From positions 62,001 through 126,000 of the forward strand of contig NZ_JBNGPA010000011.1 in NCBI RefSeq assembly GCF_050589845.1: 64,000 nt of DNA, read 5' to 3'. Made by a program: the position numbers and the translations under genes. This document shows positions 32,336-42,270 of the stretch, one piece after another. The notes beneath the pieces are model-generated. The model ran no database searches, had not been told where the DNA came from, and saw only the letters and a program-made list of their open reading frames with translations. This DNA comes from Carboxylicivirga agarovorans. GTDB taxonomy: Bacteria; Bacteroidota; Bacteroidia; Bacteroidales; Marinilabiliaceae. Every line of letters starts with the position of its first letter. The stretch's first letter is position 1.

Positions 32336-34759
32336 CTATTCCGCTATGATCGTTTTGGCAGTGTTGCCTAGTTTGAATTTAACATGAAGCACTCCTGTCT
32401 CTTTACAGTAAGCAGCTCCTTCATCCAGTTTTTTAAACCTGGTTGTTGAGTTAGCTATTTTGTACCTGGCTTCACCAATGCTTATGTGTTTTGTGCTGCG
32501 CTTGAAGTTGTGCACGACTAATTCGATCTCTCTCTCTTCAGGCATTCCTTCGTATTGATCTTGTTCCGGAGTCAACCTGAAGGTAAGCTTACCATCATTG
32601 ATACAATTAAACGTTAATGTTTCCGAATGACTGGATAGTTGATCTTTTCTGCTTTTCCCGTCATCGTCATATAAATAGCCATTGCCATGAAGGACAGTAT
32701 CATCATGATAGTAGTGCAGTATTAACTTTTCAGAGCTATATGCTTCGGTATTCTGAATCAAGGGAATCATTGGTATAAATGAGCCAGCACGTACAAAAAC
32801 AGGAATGGTCTCCATGTCGACACTAGCTTCAATTGTTTGCCCTCCTTCATACCTTTTACCATTAAAGAAATCGTACCATATGTAGCCGGCAGGTAGGTAT
32901 ACACTTTGCTTTTTAATGCCCTTCTCTATGACTGGAGAAACAAGAAAAGACTCCCCCCATGTGTAGGCATCTGTATAGTCCAGCAGTTCAGGTTTGTTAT
33001 CGTAGAAAAACAAGGGGCGCATCATAGGCATGCCTGTTGTGCTGTTTTCATGCATTAGCGTATAGTTGTAGGGCAGGAGCTGGTAGCGCAGGTTGATAAA
33101 ATACCTTACTATGTTTTTAGTGCTGTCAGGCCAGAATACCGGTTCGGGTGGTACATCTTCCTGTGCATGCGTTCGGTAAACGGGTTGAAAAACACCGTAT
33201 TGTAACCATCGCGTATATAACTCATCGTCTCTGTAATTACCTGCGAATCCACCCAGGTCAGAATGCATATAGGCAAGGCCCTGCATACCCATTTGCAATG
33301 ATATTTCGACTTGCGATTGTAAACCTCCCCATGAACGACTGACATCGCCCGACCAGGGGATCATACCATAACGCTGAGAGCCGATAAATCCTGCACGCAT
33401 CAATGTGACAGGGCGTCGTTCCGGGAAATCCTTTTTAAAACCTTTATAGATTACTTTGGCCCACTCATGACCATATAGATTATGAACTTCATCGGCCCGA
33501 CCATTTACATGTAGCAAATCATCGGGGTGCACTTCGGGTTCTCCCAGGTCGCCCCACCATCCGTCCACACCACTCAGCGTGTGCTTTTTATAGATATTCC
33601 AAAACCAATCCCGAGCTTCGGGCTTGAATATATCCAGTAATGCGGTGGTACCAAAAAAGAAGTCGAAGATATATGGTTCACCATCGTCGCTTGTGCCCAA
33701 TAGTCCTTGTTCGGCGCACTCTTTGTACTTGCCACTGCTTTTGAGTATAAAAGGTTCGGTTATCAATACGGTTTTGATACCTTTTTCTTTGTTACGTTGC
33801 AGCATTAATTCAGGCTCGGGGAACGAGTCGCGGTCCCACTCCAGGTTACCCATGTGCCCCTGTACATCAGGTCCAAACCAATATAGGTCAAGTACAATGC
33901 CGTCCAGGGGTATGTTGTCCTGGGCATATTTGTCAATGATCGACTCTACTTCCTGCTGTGAGTGATAACCCATGCGTGAGGAGATATTGCCCAGGGCCCA
34001 GCGAGGCAACAAGGGCTGGCGTCCTGTTAGTTCGGTAAAATTACTCATCAGACCCGGCCATGAGTCTGATGTCACAACAAAATAGCTCTTACGTCCACCA
34101 ACACATTCAAACTGCAGGATGTCCGGTTCTGTTTTGCCCAGATCGAGCCAGCCACTCGCACCATTGTCGAATCCCAGCATGTATTTTTCGGATGAGATAA
34201 GCAGTGGCATGGAATAATACATCAATTCAGCATATGTCTGGTAGCCATATGAAGCGCGGTTGTAAAGCTGCAGGCGATGCCCGCGACGGTTCATCCCCAA
34301 AGCTCTTTCACCTGCTCCAAACAGGTGTTCAGTTTTATTAATGTTAAACCTGAAGCCAGAAATACTATCATTGGCAAAGTAACCTTCTTCCTCAGAAAAG
34401 AGGTATTTGTCGATATGAAAATAGCTTATTTTAAAAGGTTGCTTATCGATGACAACTGAAAGCTTGCCTGTTGACAGACGAATTTGCTCATCTGCATCAT
34501 TAAAAGTTACCTTTCCATCGTATGGTTTGTCAATAATAGCATTGGCAGGAAAAGGGGGAATTGTGTCTGCGAGAAAAAGAACTTCAAGGTTTGAATCTGA
34601 GTAGGGTGTAATAACGATTGTTCCGTCAGAAACCTCAATGCTTAGTTTGTTATTGTTGAAGTTAGCAGCGTTAAATTGGCGATTTTCATTCTGTGCAACT
34701 ACCAGGAAGCTGATAAACAGCAGTAGTAATGCCAGAATGGATGATAATCGATTGGTCAT
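32336..34759 (-). CDS. GH31 alpha-glucosidase-type enzyme
   Basis: This 807-aa enzyme starts with a signal peptide ending LVVAQ. The GH31 order is complete: an N-terminal beta domain with the galactose-mutarotase fold, the barrel with GIVLDLYWFGPD, the nucleophile region DGWWGDLGEPE, the acid/base region PWSGDVSRSWGG, then a C-terminal domain with YLPAGYIWYDFFNGKRYEGG and a DUF5110-like part. These enzymes release glucose from the non-reducing end of alpha-glucans. It leads a two-gene operon with GH13. The 447-bp region upstream (34760-35206) holds no gene; I see no clear promoter in it. Confidence 0.93.
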   Translation of the reverse strand: MTNRLSSILALLLLFISFLVVAQNENRQFNAANFNNNKLSIEVSDGTIVITPYSDSNLEVLFLADTIPPFPANAIIDKPYDGKVTFNDADEQIRLSTGKLSVVIDKQPFKISYFHIDKYLFSEEEGYFANDSISGFRFNINKTEHLFGAGERALGMNRRGHRLQLYNRASYGYQTYAELMYYSMPLLISSEKYMLGFDNGASGWLDLGKTEPDILQFECVGGRKSYFVVTSDSWPGLMSNFTELTGRQPLLPRWALGNISSRMGYHSQQEVESIIDKYAQDNIPLDGIVLDLYWFGPDVQGHMGNLEWDRDSFPEPELMLQRNKEKGIKTVLITEPFILKSSGKYKECAEQGLLGTSDDGEPYIFDFFFGTTALLDIFKPEARDWFWNIYKKHTLSGVDGWWGDLGEPEVHPDDLLHVNGRADEVHNLYGHEWAKVIYKGFKKDFPERRPVTLMRAGFIGSQRYGMIPWSGDVSRSWGGLQSQVEISLQMGMQGLAYMHSDLGGFAGNYRDDELYTRWLQYGVFQPVYRTHAQEDVPPEPVFWPDSTKNIVRYFINLRYQLLPYNYTLMHENSTTGMPMMRPLFFYDNKPELLDYTDAYTWGESFLVSPVIEKGIKKQSVYLPAGYIWYDFFNGKRYEGGQTIEASVDMETIPVFVRAGSFIPMIPLIQNTEAYSSEKLILHYYHDDTVLHGNGYLYDDDGKSRKDQLSSHSETLTFNCINDGKLTFRLTPEQDQYEGMPEEREIELVVHNFKRSTKHISIGEARYKIANSTTRFKKLDEGAAYCKETGVLHVKFKLGNTAKTIIAE

Positions 34760-35206
34760 AAAAATGAAATTTTATAATAATATCCTAAAACTTAGGTAGA
34801 GGTGCAATTTTGACTAGCCAATTTACGAAATAGGAGTGTTTTATTAATGTATAAGCGATGCTCTTGTGACTGGTAACTTTATGTTTTTTGCAGTTTTAAA
34901 ATGGTTAATAGTCATATATACAGGTGTTTAATGGTGGTGCGCATGAGTTCAGCAGGTGTAAATGGAAGTTTTAATTTCCATTGTTTTTTTTATGAACTTT
35001 ATTTGCAAACGTTTTCGGTGATGAGGTGGTCTTTGATGTGGTTTAAGTATCTTGTTCAATGGGGATTAATATGCCTGTAAAAGAGGGAGTGTATTAAGTG
35101 TACTGAGAGTTAAAAACGAAATTATCACCCATCATCTGAATAAAAACTAATGAACTATTGTATATTAGCGCCGCAAAATATTTGACAAATAATTAAAGAA
35201 TATACT

Positions 35207-35674
35207 ATGAGTAAGGTAGTAATTAAGAGTTTTGATGAATTAGAAAAATTAATCGGTAGTGACCTTGGAATTTCTGATTATCATGAATTTACTCAAGAGC
35301 AAATCAACCTTTTTGCAGATGCAACTTTAGACCATCAGTGGATTCATACTGATGTTGAGAAAGCAAAAAATGAATCACCTTTCGGTAATACCATTGCTCA
35401 TGGTTACCTGACAGTTTCAATTCTTCCTCATTTATGGAATCAGATTGTTGACGTGCAGAACCTTAAAATGCAGGTTAACTATGGTATTGAAAAACTAAAA
35501 TTCAATGCCCCGGTGATTGTTGGAAGTAAAGTGCGTTTGCATGCGAAAGTTAACAATGCTGTCAACTTAAGAGGTGTGACACGTGCAAACATTGGTATTA
35601 AACTAGAGATAGAAGGAAGCAGAAAACCAGCATATGAAGGGGAGATTGTTTTCTTGTATCATTTTAATGCTTAA
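35207..35674 (+). CDS. MaoC-like (R)-specific enoyl-CoA hydratase
   Basis: The 155-aa protein is a single hot-dog fold hydratase: FTQEQINLFADATLDHQWIH carries the catalytic Asp and His of the hydratase-2 motif, followed by SPFGNTIAHGYLTVSILP. It would add water to trans-2-enoyl-CoA with R stereochemistry. It stands alone and ends in a strong terminator. Confidence 0.9.
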   Translation: MSKVVIKSFDELEKLIGSDLGISDYHEFTQEQINLFADATLDHQWIHTDVEKAKNESPFGNTIAHGYLTVSILPHLWNQIVDVQNLKMQVNYGIEKLKFNAPVIVGSKVRLHAKVNNAVNLRGVTRANIGIKLEIEGSRKPAYEGEIVFLYHFNA

Positions 35675-35766
35675 TAGCAAAGCGGTTTCGGTGTAATAAA
35701 ATTCAATACTGGTAACAAAAATTGATACACCAGGTTTTGTAATTTTATAACCACAACACACATAAA

Positions 35767-35818
35767 AGCCACCAGTCTTACAAAGTTTAAGCCTTGTAAG
35801 ACTGGTGGCTCTTTTTTT
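35767..35818 (+). terminator. strong terminator after the MaoC gene
   Basis: A 17-bp perfect stem (35767-35783 with 35794-35810) is followed by CTTTTTTT. Confidence 0.9.
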
Positions 35819-35834
35819 GCCCTGTTACAAGATC

Positions 35835-35864
35835 AAAAAAAGAGGGCAACGAAACGATGCCCTC
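35835..35864 (-). terminator. terminator of the rubrerythrin gene
   Basis: GAGGGCA (35842-35848) pairs with TGCCCTC (35858-35864); the preceding seven A give the minus-strand U-tract. Confidence 0.75.
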
Positions 35865-35891
35865 CGGAATGCCATTACTTAACTCTGCGGT

Positions 35892-36467
35892 CTAGAAATT
35901 GCATTCGTGTACTTCGAAATATGCTTGTGAGTGTAAACACGCCGGACATGTGTTAGGTGCTTTTGTTCCTTCGTGAATAAAACCACAGTTACGGCACATC
36001 CATGTCACTTTACCATCTTTTTCAAATACTTTGCCTTCCATCAGGTTGTTGTATAATTTGCGGTATCTCGACTCATGGTGAGCTTCGACCTTAGCAATCA
36101 TTTTAAAGGCAACAGCAACTTCTTTAAATCCTTCTTCTTCTGCTATTCTTGCAAATTCAGGGTATAATTCAGCCCATTCTTCTTTTTCGCCATCGGCAGC
36201 TGCCTGAAGATTGTCCTTGGTATCGCCAATGATACCTGCAGGATAGCTGGCTGTTATCTCAACCATTCCACCTTCTAAAAACTTGAAAAAGCGTTTAGCA
36301 TGCTCTCTTTCCTGTTCGGCTGTTTCAAGAAAGATAGCTGAAATTTGCTCTAAACCTTCTTTCTTTGCCTGTTTGGCGAAATATGTATAGCGGTTGCGCG
36401 CCTGCGATTCTCCTGCAAACGCTTTAAGTAAGTTTTGCTCAGTTTGTGTTCCTTTTAAGCTTGCCAT
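35892..36467 (-). CDS. rbr: rubrerythrin
   Basis: Rubrerythrin reduces hydrogen peroxide in anaerobes using a diiron site fed by a rubredoxin centre. The 191-aa protein has the ferritin-like four-helix part with iron ligands (FAGESQARNRY; AEQEREHAKRF; EEEGFKEVAVAFK; AKVEAHHESRY) and a C-terminal rubredoxin-like CRNC...CPAC module (about 158-178). It is complete and stands near a flavin reductase-rubredoxin fusion, a plausible electron donor. Confidence 0.93.
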   Translation of the reverse strand: MASLKGTQTEQNLLKAFAGESQARNRYTYFAKQAKKEGLEQISAIFLETAEQEREHAKRFFKFLEGGMVEITASYPAGIIGDTKDNLQAAADGEKEEWAELYPEFARIAEEEGFKEVAVAFKMIAKVEAHHESRYRKLYNNLMEGKVFEKDGKVTWMCRNCGFIHEGTKAPNTCPACLHSQAYFEVHECNF

Positions 36468-36605
36468 TGTTTGTTCATTTTAAGGATTAATAATACGATT
36501 CATTTTTGCTAGGTCTCGTAAAGATAATTGATCATAGTTTTAAACAATTACTCTTTATAGGCGTATGTCCTAATTTAGGATCTTTCTAAATATATATCTG
36601 TCTCA

Positions 36606-37307
36606 TCACAGCTTGTCAAACATCTCTTTGGGCGAGCTGCATGTCGGACAAGTCCAATCATCGGGCAGGTCTTCAAATAATGTTCCGGGAGGTATGCCAT
36701 TATCAGGATCACCCACAGCAGGATCATAAATATATCCACATGCTAAACACTTGTGTTTTTCATGGGGAGATGAATCTTCATGGGAGCTTGTTAGCTTTGC
36801 TTCATCAATGTAGGTGGGTGCGTTTTTAGGCGCTTTTCCTTTTTTAACCGCCTGGTAGTAGGCGTATGTAAGCGGGTTGGCATCGTTGTTCAATACATCA
36901 CCATCTTCGATAGTTGCAATAAACAACATGTGCGAGCCAACATCAAGCATGTTGTTGACTTTGCAATCGAACCAGGCAATACAATCTTCAGTAACGATCG
37001 GGGCACCGGTAGATGCTGTAGAATAAGTTATACTTTCAAATTTATTTACTGACTCACCACTGTTATAGCCAAACAGCCCAATGGTTTCAGATCTTGCATC
37101 CTGGCTTAAGATCGATATTGAAAAAACTCTGCTGTCCCTGATCATTTGGCAGCTGTGGTTGTCTTTACTGCAGCTAATGGCAATCTGGGCAGGTTCAGCC
37201 GTTACCTGAAAAGCTGTATTAGCCACATAACCGTTAAGTTTATCGCCACTTTTTGTGGCAATAATATACAAGCCATAGGTTATTTTAAAGAAGGCTTCAA
37301 TATTCAT
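36606..37307 (-). CDS. flavin reductase-rubredoxin fusion (high-molecular-weight rubredoxin type)
   Basis: The first 165 residues are an FMN-binding split-barrel flavin reductase (TYGLYIIATKSGDKLNGYVANT; FSISILSQDA). The last 55 are a complete rubredoxin, CLACGYIYDP and CPTCSSPKEMF, with the two CxxC iron ligands. Such fusions move electrons from NAD(P)H to oxygen- or peroxide-detoxifying flavodiiron proteins or rubrerythrin in anaerobes. It is 138 bp from, and co-directional with, rubrerythrin, so the pair probably serves oxidative defence. Confidence 0.88.
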   Translation of the reverse strand: MNIEAFFKITYGLYIIATKSGDKLNGYVANTAFQVTAEPAQIAISCSKDNHSCQMIRDSRVFSISILSQDARSETIGLFGYNSGESVNKFESITYSTASTGAPIVTEDCIAWFDCKVNNMLDVGSHMLFIATIEDGDVLNNDANPLTYAYYQAVKKGKAPKNAPTYIDEAKLTSSHEDSSPHEKHKCLACGYIYDPAVGDPDNGIPPGTLFEDLPDDWTCPTCSSPKEMFDKL

Positions 37308-37574
37308 AAGAGTTGGTTCGTTTGTTATTTTGTCTGATAGTCAATTTACTAATAACATATTCGAGATGGAAATCGTGCAGGGGTGAATTTTTGATTTGTG
37401 GAAATATTGCTTTAATTTAGAATGGGTGTAAATAATAAATGAATAACTAATATCATTATTTCAGGATTATTCAATCGGTATATTTACCTTTGGAAATTCT
37501 AAAAACGGCAAGCGTTTAAACGCTCAGCCTACCTTTTGGTCTCAGGTACTTTAACTAAGTAATTGTTTGTAATA

Positions 37575-38408
37575 ATGAACAGAATTGTTGAAAAGGAGTT
37601 TTTTTCAGAGAATGTAGTTCGTCTGGAAATTGAAGCTCCACGTATTGCAAAAGCCCGGAGAGCGGGACATTTTGTAATTGTAAAAGTTGGTGATACGGGT
37701 GAACGTATACCACTGACAATCGCCTCTTCTAACCCTGAAAAGGGAACCATCACACTTGTTATTCAGCGAGTAGGCGTTTCTTCACGCCGCATTACCGAGC
37801 TGGAAGTTGGTGATGAAGTAACCGACCTTGTTGGACCTTTAGGCGAGGCTACTCACATTGAAAAAGTTGGTACCGTTTTGGCCTGTGGGGGTGGAGTAGG
37901 AGTAGCTCCGTTATTGCCAATTGTGGAAGCTCTTAAAAAAGCAGGAAACAAAGTGATAACTATATTGGCAGCACGAACTAAAGATTTGATTATCCTGGAA
38001 GACCAGATCAGTCAATATTCTGATGAAGTTATAGTGATGACCGATGATGGATCATATGGTAAAAAAGGATTGGTAACCGATGGTATGAAGGAAGTAATGG
38101 AGCGCGAAAAAGTGGATCAGTCGGTCATTATCGGGCCTGCCATTATGATGAAATTTGCCGCTCTGACTACTAAAGAATACAATGTGCCAACCGTTGCCAG
38201 TTTAAACACTATTATGGTAGATGGCACTGGTATGTGTGGAGCCTGTCGTATTACTGTTGGTGGTAAAACCAAGTTCGTTTGTGTTGACGGACCAGAGTTT
38301 GATGCTCACCAGGTTGACTTTGATGAGATGCTGCTTCGATTAAATGGTTACAAGGAAATTGAAAAAGGAGCAGAAAATGAATATCTAAAATCGAAAGACA
38401 ATAAGTAG
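37575..38408 (+). CDS. nfnA: NfnA-type ferredoxin-NADP reductase subunit
   Basis: This is the FAD and [2Fe-2S] subunit of NADH-dependent ferredoxin:NADP oxidoreductase (also sulfide dehydrogenase SudB). I use the ATG at 37575; the open frame from a TTG at 37563 adds four residues. Visible are the flavin-binding RAGHFVIVK and IPLTIAS, the nucleotide-binding CGGGVGVAPLLP, and the C-terminal iron-sulfur cysteines MCGACRITVGG...FVCVDGPEF. It lies 2 bp upstream of nfnB. Confidence 0.88.
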   Translation: MNRIVEKEFFSENVVRLEIEAPRIAKARRAGHFVIVKVGDTGERIPLTIASSNPEKGTITLVIQRVGVSSRRITELEVGDEVTDLVGPLGEATHIEKVGTVLACGGGVGVAPLLPIVEALKKAGNKVITILAARTKDLIILEDQISQYSDEVIVMTDDGSYGKKGLVTDGMKEVMEREKVDQSVIIGPAIMMKFAALTTKEYNVPTVASLNTIMVDGTGMCGACRITVGGKTKFVCVDGPEFDAHQVDFDEMLLRLNGYKEIEKGAENEYLKSKDNK

Positions 38409-38410
38409 TT

Positions 38411-39895
38411 ATGGCTGTTTCAAAAGAGTATTTAAAAGAAGAAAGAGAGCAGGCATGGCGAGCTGATATCCGCAAACTGCTAAAAAATAAAGAGCGTACC
38501 GGTTTAACACGTGTTCATATGGGCGAAGTTGAGCCGGCAGAACGTATCAAATCAAATATTGAGGTTAATACAGGTCTTACCCGGGAGGAAGCGATCAATG
38601 AAGCGCGTCGTTGTCTGGATTGTCCAGACCCGACTTGTATAACGGGGTGTCCGGTTGAGATCAATATTCCAAAGTTTGTCAAACGAATTGAACAGGGGGA
38701 GTTTTTAGAGGCTGCCAGGGTCTTAAAGGAAACCAGTGCATTGCCGGCTGTTTGCGGTCGTGTATGTCCGCAGGAAAAACAATGCGAGGCCAAGTGTTTT
38801 TATCAGCTTAAAATGAAGAAAGAGCCGGTGGCGATTGGTCATCTGGAGCGTTTTGCTGCTGATTATGAGCGTGAGTCAGGACAGATTTCAGTGCCTGAAG
38901 TAGCTACATCCAATGGTATTAAAATTGCTGTTATAGGTAGTGGCCCTGCTGGATTGACTTTTGCCGGTGACATGGCAAAAAATGGTTATGATGTCACTGT
39001 TTTTGAGGCCTTACACGAAATTGGCGGAGTATTGAAATATGGTATTCCAGAGTTTCGTTTACCCAACAGTATTGTTGATGTGGAGATCAAAAACCTTGAG
39101 AAAATGGGGGTTAAGTTTGAAAACAACTTTATTGTCGGACGAACAGCCACTATTGATGACCTGAAGGAGGAAGGATTTGAAGGTTTCTTTACAGGTAGCG
39201 GAGCCGGTTTACCTCGCTTTATGAATATACCGGGAGAGAACTATATTGGTATTTTGAGTTCCAATGAGTATCTGACTCGTATTAACCTGATGGATGCAGC
39301 CAATCCGAGAACAGATACTCCTATCATCAGTGGAAAAAATGTAGCTGTAATTGGCGGTGGTAATACAGCCATGGACTCTGTGCGTACAGCCAAGCGTTTG
39401 GGGGCTAAACGTGCCATGATCATTTACCGTCGATCAATGGAAGAGATGCCTGCCCGCGTTGAGGAGGTTAAGCATGCCCAGGAAGAAGGTATAGAGTTTT
39501 TGAACTTAACCAACCCGGTTGAGTACTTTGCCGATGAAAATGGTCGCGTTAATAAAGTACGTGTGCAGAAAATGGAGTTGGGCGAGCCTGACTCATCAGG
39601 TCGTCGCCGTCCGGTGCCAATGGAAGGTTCTGAGTACGATATTGATGTTGATACGGTGGTGGTGAGTGTTGGTGTGTCGCCAAACCCGCTAATTCCAAGT
39701 TCATTGCCTCAGCTTGAAACCACCCGTTGGGGAACCATAGTGGTTGATGAGGAAAAGCTGCAGACCTCTATTCCGGAAATGTTTGCCGGAGGAGATATTG
39801 TGCGCGGTGGCGCAACCGTAATTCTGGCTATGGGCGATGGGCGCAATGCTGCAGCTGCCATGCATAAGTATTTACAGGATAAACTAAACGCTTAA
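38411..39895 (+). CDS. nfnB: NfnB / glutamate synthase small-subunit-like flavoprotein
   Basis: The 494-aa protein has N-terminal iron-sulfur cysteines (CLDCPDPTCITGCPVEI; CGRVCPQEKQCEAKC), then FAD-binding GSGPAGLTFAGDMAKNGYDV and NADP-binding AVIGGGNTAMDSVRTAKRLG, and ends with a second flavin block GDIVRGGATVILAMGDG. With NfnA it would carry out flavin-based electron bifurcation between NADH, ferredoxin and NADP. Because it pairs with NfnA and no glutamate synthase large subunit is near, NfnB is preferred over GltD. Confidence 0.88.
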   Translation: MAVSKEYLKEEREQAWRADIRKLLKNKERTGLTRVHMGEVEPAERIKSNIEVNTGLTREEAINEARRCLDCPDPTCITGCPVEINIPKFVKRIEQGEFLEAARVLKETSALPAVCGRVCPQEKQCEAKCFYQLKMKKEPVAIGHLERFAADYERESGQISVPEVATSNGIKIAVIGSGPAGLTFAGDMAKNGYDVTVFEALHEIGGVLKYGIPEFRLPNSIVDVEIKNLEKMGVKFENNFIVGRTATIDDLKEEGFEGFFTGSGAGLPRFMNIPGENYIGILSSNEYLTRINLMDAANPRTDTPIISGKNVAVIGGGNTAMDSVRTAKRLGAKRAMIIYRRSMEEMPARVEEVKHAQEEGIEFLNLTNPVEYFADENGRVNKVRVQKMELGEPDSSGRRRPVPMEGSEYDIDVDTVVVSVGVSPNPLIPSSLPQLETTRWGTIVVDEEKLQTSIPEMFAGGDIVRGGATVILAMGDGRNAAAAMHKYLQDKLNA

Positions 39896-39906
39896 ATACC
39901 CTTACC

Positions 39907-40899
39907 ATGAAAGATTTAAAAACAACATATTTAGGGCTTCCTATTAAAAACCCGATTGTGGTGGGGAGTTCAGGACTAGCATCAACTATTGGTGGTATTA
40001 AAAAGCTTGCCAATGCAGGTGCGGCCGCTATTGTTCTGAAGTCTGTTTTTGAAGAAGAGATTAAGGCTGAAGCAGAGCAGACAGTAGGGCAGCAACTTGG
40101 GATGGATGAGAACAACCTGGAGTTTTACGATTACTATGATTACCAGGTGAAAAATGAAGTGCTCGAAAACTATGTTTCTTTGATTCGTGAAGCCAAAGAA
40201 GTGGTTGATATTCCAATTATAGCCAGTATTAACTGCAGTAGCTACAGTGAATGGGTGTCGTTTGCCAATAAAATTGAAGATGCGGGAGCCGATGCCATTG
40301 AGCTGAATATTTTCAAATTACCATTTGGTATTCATGATGAAGCTGCTGACATTGAAAAAGTGTATTTTGATATTGTCAGAAAAATAGAAGAGCGCATTTC
40401 AATTCCTGTTGGTATTAAGCTGGCACCATATTTTACGAATCTGGGTAATATTATTAATCGCTTGTCGCACACCGGTGTCAATGGTCTGATACTGTTTAAC
40501 AGATTCACATCGGTTGATTACGATATTGAAAATGATCAGGTAATAACCGGAAAAGTATATTCGGGAGCTGATGACTATGTTAATACATTGCGATGGATAT
40601 CCATATCATCGTCAGAGGCAGGATGTGATTTAATTGCTTCCAATGGTGTTCATGACTATCGTACATTGGTTAAAATGTTGCTGGCAGGAGCATCGTCGGT
40701 TGAAATTGTATCAGCCATTTATAAAGAAGGGGCTGAAGTGATTGGTGCCATGTTGAAGGAGTTGGAAAACTGGATGGAGCGCCGCAATGTTGATGCGATT
40801 GCTGATTTTAAAGGACGCTTAAGTCAAGGGAAATCGGCCAATCCAGAGGTGTTTGAGCGTGTGCAGTTTATGCGCTATTTTTCAGGTCATAAGCATTAA
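39907..40899 (+). CDS. dihydroorotate dehydrogenase-like flavoprotein
   Basis: This 330-aa TIM-barrel protein opens LKTTYLGLPIKNPIVVGSSGLA, as in class 1 dihydroorotate dehydrogenases, and has PIIASINCSSYSEW, AIELNIF and VGIKLAPYFTNL. The usual catalytic cysteine or serine loop is not obvious, and the protein belongs to the DHOD-like group often next to nfnAB or porA genes in anaerobes, so its substrate may differ from dihydroorotate. It starts 11 bp after nfnB. Confidence 0.82.
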   Translation: MKDLKTTYLGLPIKNPIVVGSSGLASTIGGIKKLANAGAAAIVLKSVFEEEIKAEAEQTVGQQLGMDENNLEFYDYYDYQVKNEVLENYVSLIREAKEVVDIPIIASINCSSYSEWVSFANKIEDAGADAIELNIFKLPFGIHDEAADIEKVYFDIVRKIEERISIPVGIKLAPYFTNLGNIINRLSHTGVNGLILFNRFTSVDYDIENDQVITGKVYSGADDYVNTLRWISISSSEAGCDLIASNGVHDYRTLVKMLLAGASSVEIVSAIYKEGAEVIGAMLKELENWMERRNVDAIADFKGRLSQGKSANPEVFERVQFMRYFSGHKH

Positions 40900-40988
40900 A
40901 TTCGGCTATTAAGATATAAATGCAGAGGGCAGAAGTTAGAAAGATAACTTCTGCCTTCAGTGTTTTCACTAAATCGCTAATTTACTGC

Positions 40989-41019
40989 TTTGTTTCTTAC
41001 TTTTTTATTTCTATCTTTG
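40989..41019 (+). promoter_or_regulatory. promoter of rpsF-rpsR-rplI
   Basis: TTTG (40989-40992), 19 bp, then TATCTTTG (41012-41019) is an exact Bacteroidota consensus promoter, giving a leader of about 30 nt before the rpsF ATG. Confidence 0.75.
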
Positions 41020-41056
41020 CGCCCTGATTATTTAAACCTTCTAAAATTAAGAAGAT

Positions 41057-41404
41057 ATGTTAAATCGTTATGAAACCGTTTTCATTTTAACTCCCGTTTT
41101 GTCTGATGCTCAGATGAAGGAAGCGGTCGACAAATTCAAAGGTTTGATTGTTGAGGCCGGAGGTAAAATGGTAAATGAAGAAAATTGGGGACTTCGTAAG
41201 CTTGCTTACCCAATTCAAAAGAAGTCAACAGGATTTTACCAGTTGTTCGAATTCGACGCTAATCCTGAATTCATTGCCAAGTTCGAAACCGCTTTCCGTC
41301 GTGATGAGCGAGTTCTACGTTTCTTGTCATTCAGATTAGACAAATACGCAATGGCGTATGCAGAGAAAAGAAGATCAACTAAAAAAGAACAAAAGGAGAA
41401 CTAG
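41057..41404 (+). CDS. rpsF: ribosomal protein bS6
   Basis: The 115-aa protein shows the bS6 pattern YETVFILTPVLSDAQ, NWGLRKLAYPIQKKS and FRRDERVLRFLSFR, with a basic tail. It is the first of the classical rpsF-rpsR-rplI operon and lies 3 bp upstream of rpsR. Confidence 0.97.
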   Translation: MLNRYETVFILTPVLSDAQMKEAVDKFKGLIVEAGGKMVNEENWGLRKLAYPIQKKSTGFYQLFEFDANPEFIAKFETAFRRDERVLRFLSFRLDKYAMAYAEKRRSTKKEQKEN

Positions 41405-41407
41405 ACC

Positions 41408-41677
41408 ATGGCACAGAATCAATCAGAAATCAGGTATTTGACTCCTCCGTCAGTAGAGATTAAGAAAAAGAAGTACTGTCGTTTCAAAAAGAACAAGATC
41501 AAGTATATCGATTACAAAGATCCTGAGTTCTTAAAGAAATTCTTGAACGAGCAAGGTAAGATTTTACCTCGTCGTCTGACTGGTACATCTTTAAAGTATC
41601 AAAGAAAAGTTTCGCAAGCAGTTAAGCGTGCACGTCACTTGGCCTTGTTGCCATACGTAACCGATTTGATGAAATAA
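41408..41677 (+). CDS. rpsR: ribosomal protein bS18
   Basis: The 89-aa protein has the bS18 core KKKYCRFKKNKIKYIDYKD and ILPRRLTGTSLKYQRKV, then AVKRARHLALLPYV. Its first Cys pattern is of the reduced, non-zinc type (one Cys). It binds bS6 on the small-subunit platform and is followed after 18 bp by rplI. Confidence 0.97.
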   Translation: MAQNQSEIRYLTPPSVEIKKKKYCRFKKNKIKYIDYKDPEFLKKFLNEQGKILPRRLTGTSLKYQRKVSQAVKRARHLALLPYVTDLMK

Positions 41678-41695
41678 GAAAAAGGAGGATTTACG

Positions 41696-42139
41696 ATGGA
41701 AATTATTTTAAAAGAAGATATTCAGAATCTTGGCCATAAGAACGACATTGTGACGGTAAAGAATGGTTACGGACGTAACTATTTAATCCCTCAGGGACTT
41801 GCTATTTTGGCAACTCCTTCGGCTAAGAAAGTTCACGCAGAAAACTTGCGTCAGAGAGCTCATAAAGAAGAGAAAATCAAAAATGAAGCTCTTGAAGTCG
41901 CTAAGACACTTGAAGGTAAGTCATTTACTATCGGTGCTAAGGCTTCATCAACCGGTAAGATTTTCGGTTCAGTAAACACTATTCAAATTGCAGAAGCTTT
42001 AACTAAGGAAGGTTTTAACGTAGAGCGTAAGAACATTTCTATGAAAGAAGATGCTAAAGAATTAGGTACTTACAATGCAACTGTAAAATTACACCGTGAA
42101 GTTAAGGTAGACATCTCAATTGAGGTAGTTGCCGAGTAA
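41696..42139 (+). CDS. rplI: ribosomal protein bL9
   Basis: The 147-aa protein starts with the bL9 signature MEIILKEDIQNLGHKNDIV and NGYGRNYLIPQGLA, followed by the connecting helix and C-terminal domain. A GGAG-rich sequence (aaaaaggaggattt) just upstream is an unusually good Shine-Dalgarno site for this organism. It ends the ribosomal operon. Confidence 0.97.
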   Translation: MEIILKEDIQNLGHKNDIVTVKNGYGRNYLIPQGLAILATPSAKKVHAENLRQRAHKEEKIKNEALEVAKTLEGKSFTIGAKASSTGKIFGSVNTIQIAEALTKEGFNVERKNISMKEDAKELGTYNATVKLHREVKVDISIEVVAE

Positions 42140-42190
42140 CACTTTTATTAATCTCGGATAGATTAAAAAAACATTTTTCAAACAGACATA

Positions 42191-42221
42191 AACCACCATG
42201 GGGACATGGTGGTTTTTTTGT
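42191..42221 (+). terminator. terminator of the ribosomal protein operon
   Basis: AACCACCATG (42191-42200) pairs with CATGGTGGTT (42205-42214), followed by a T-run. Confidence 0.9.
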
Positions 42222-42270
42222 GTCCTGTTATCTGGTCCATTCATTTTTTTATGATGCGGAGTTCTGTTGT

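Noticed and set aside
38411..39895. Glutamate synthase small subunit gltD
   Set aside because: No large subunit is present and the gene pairs with nfnA, so NfnB is preferred.
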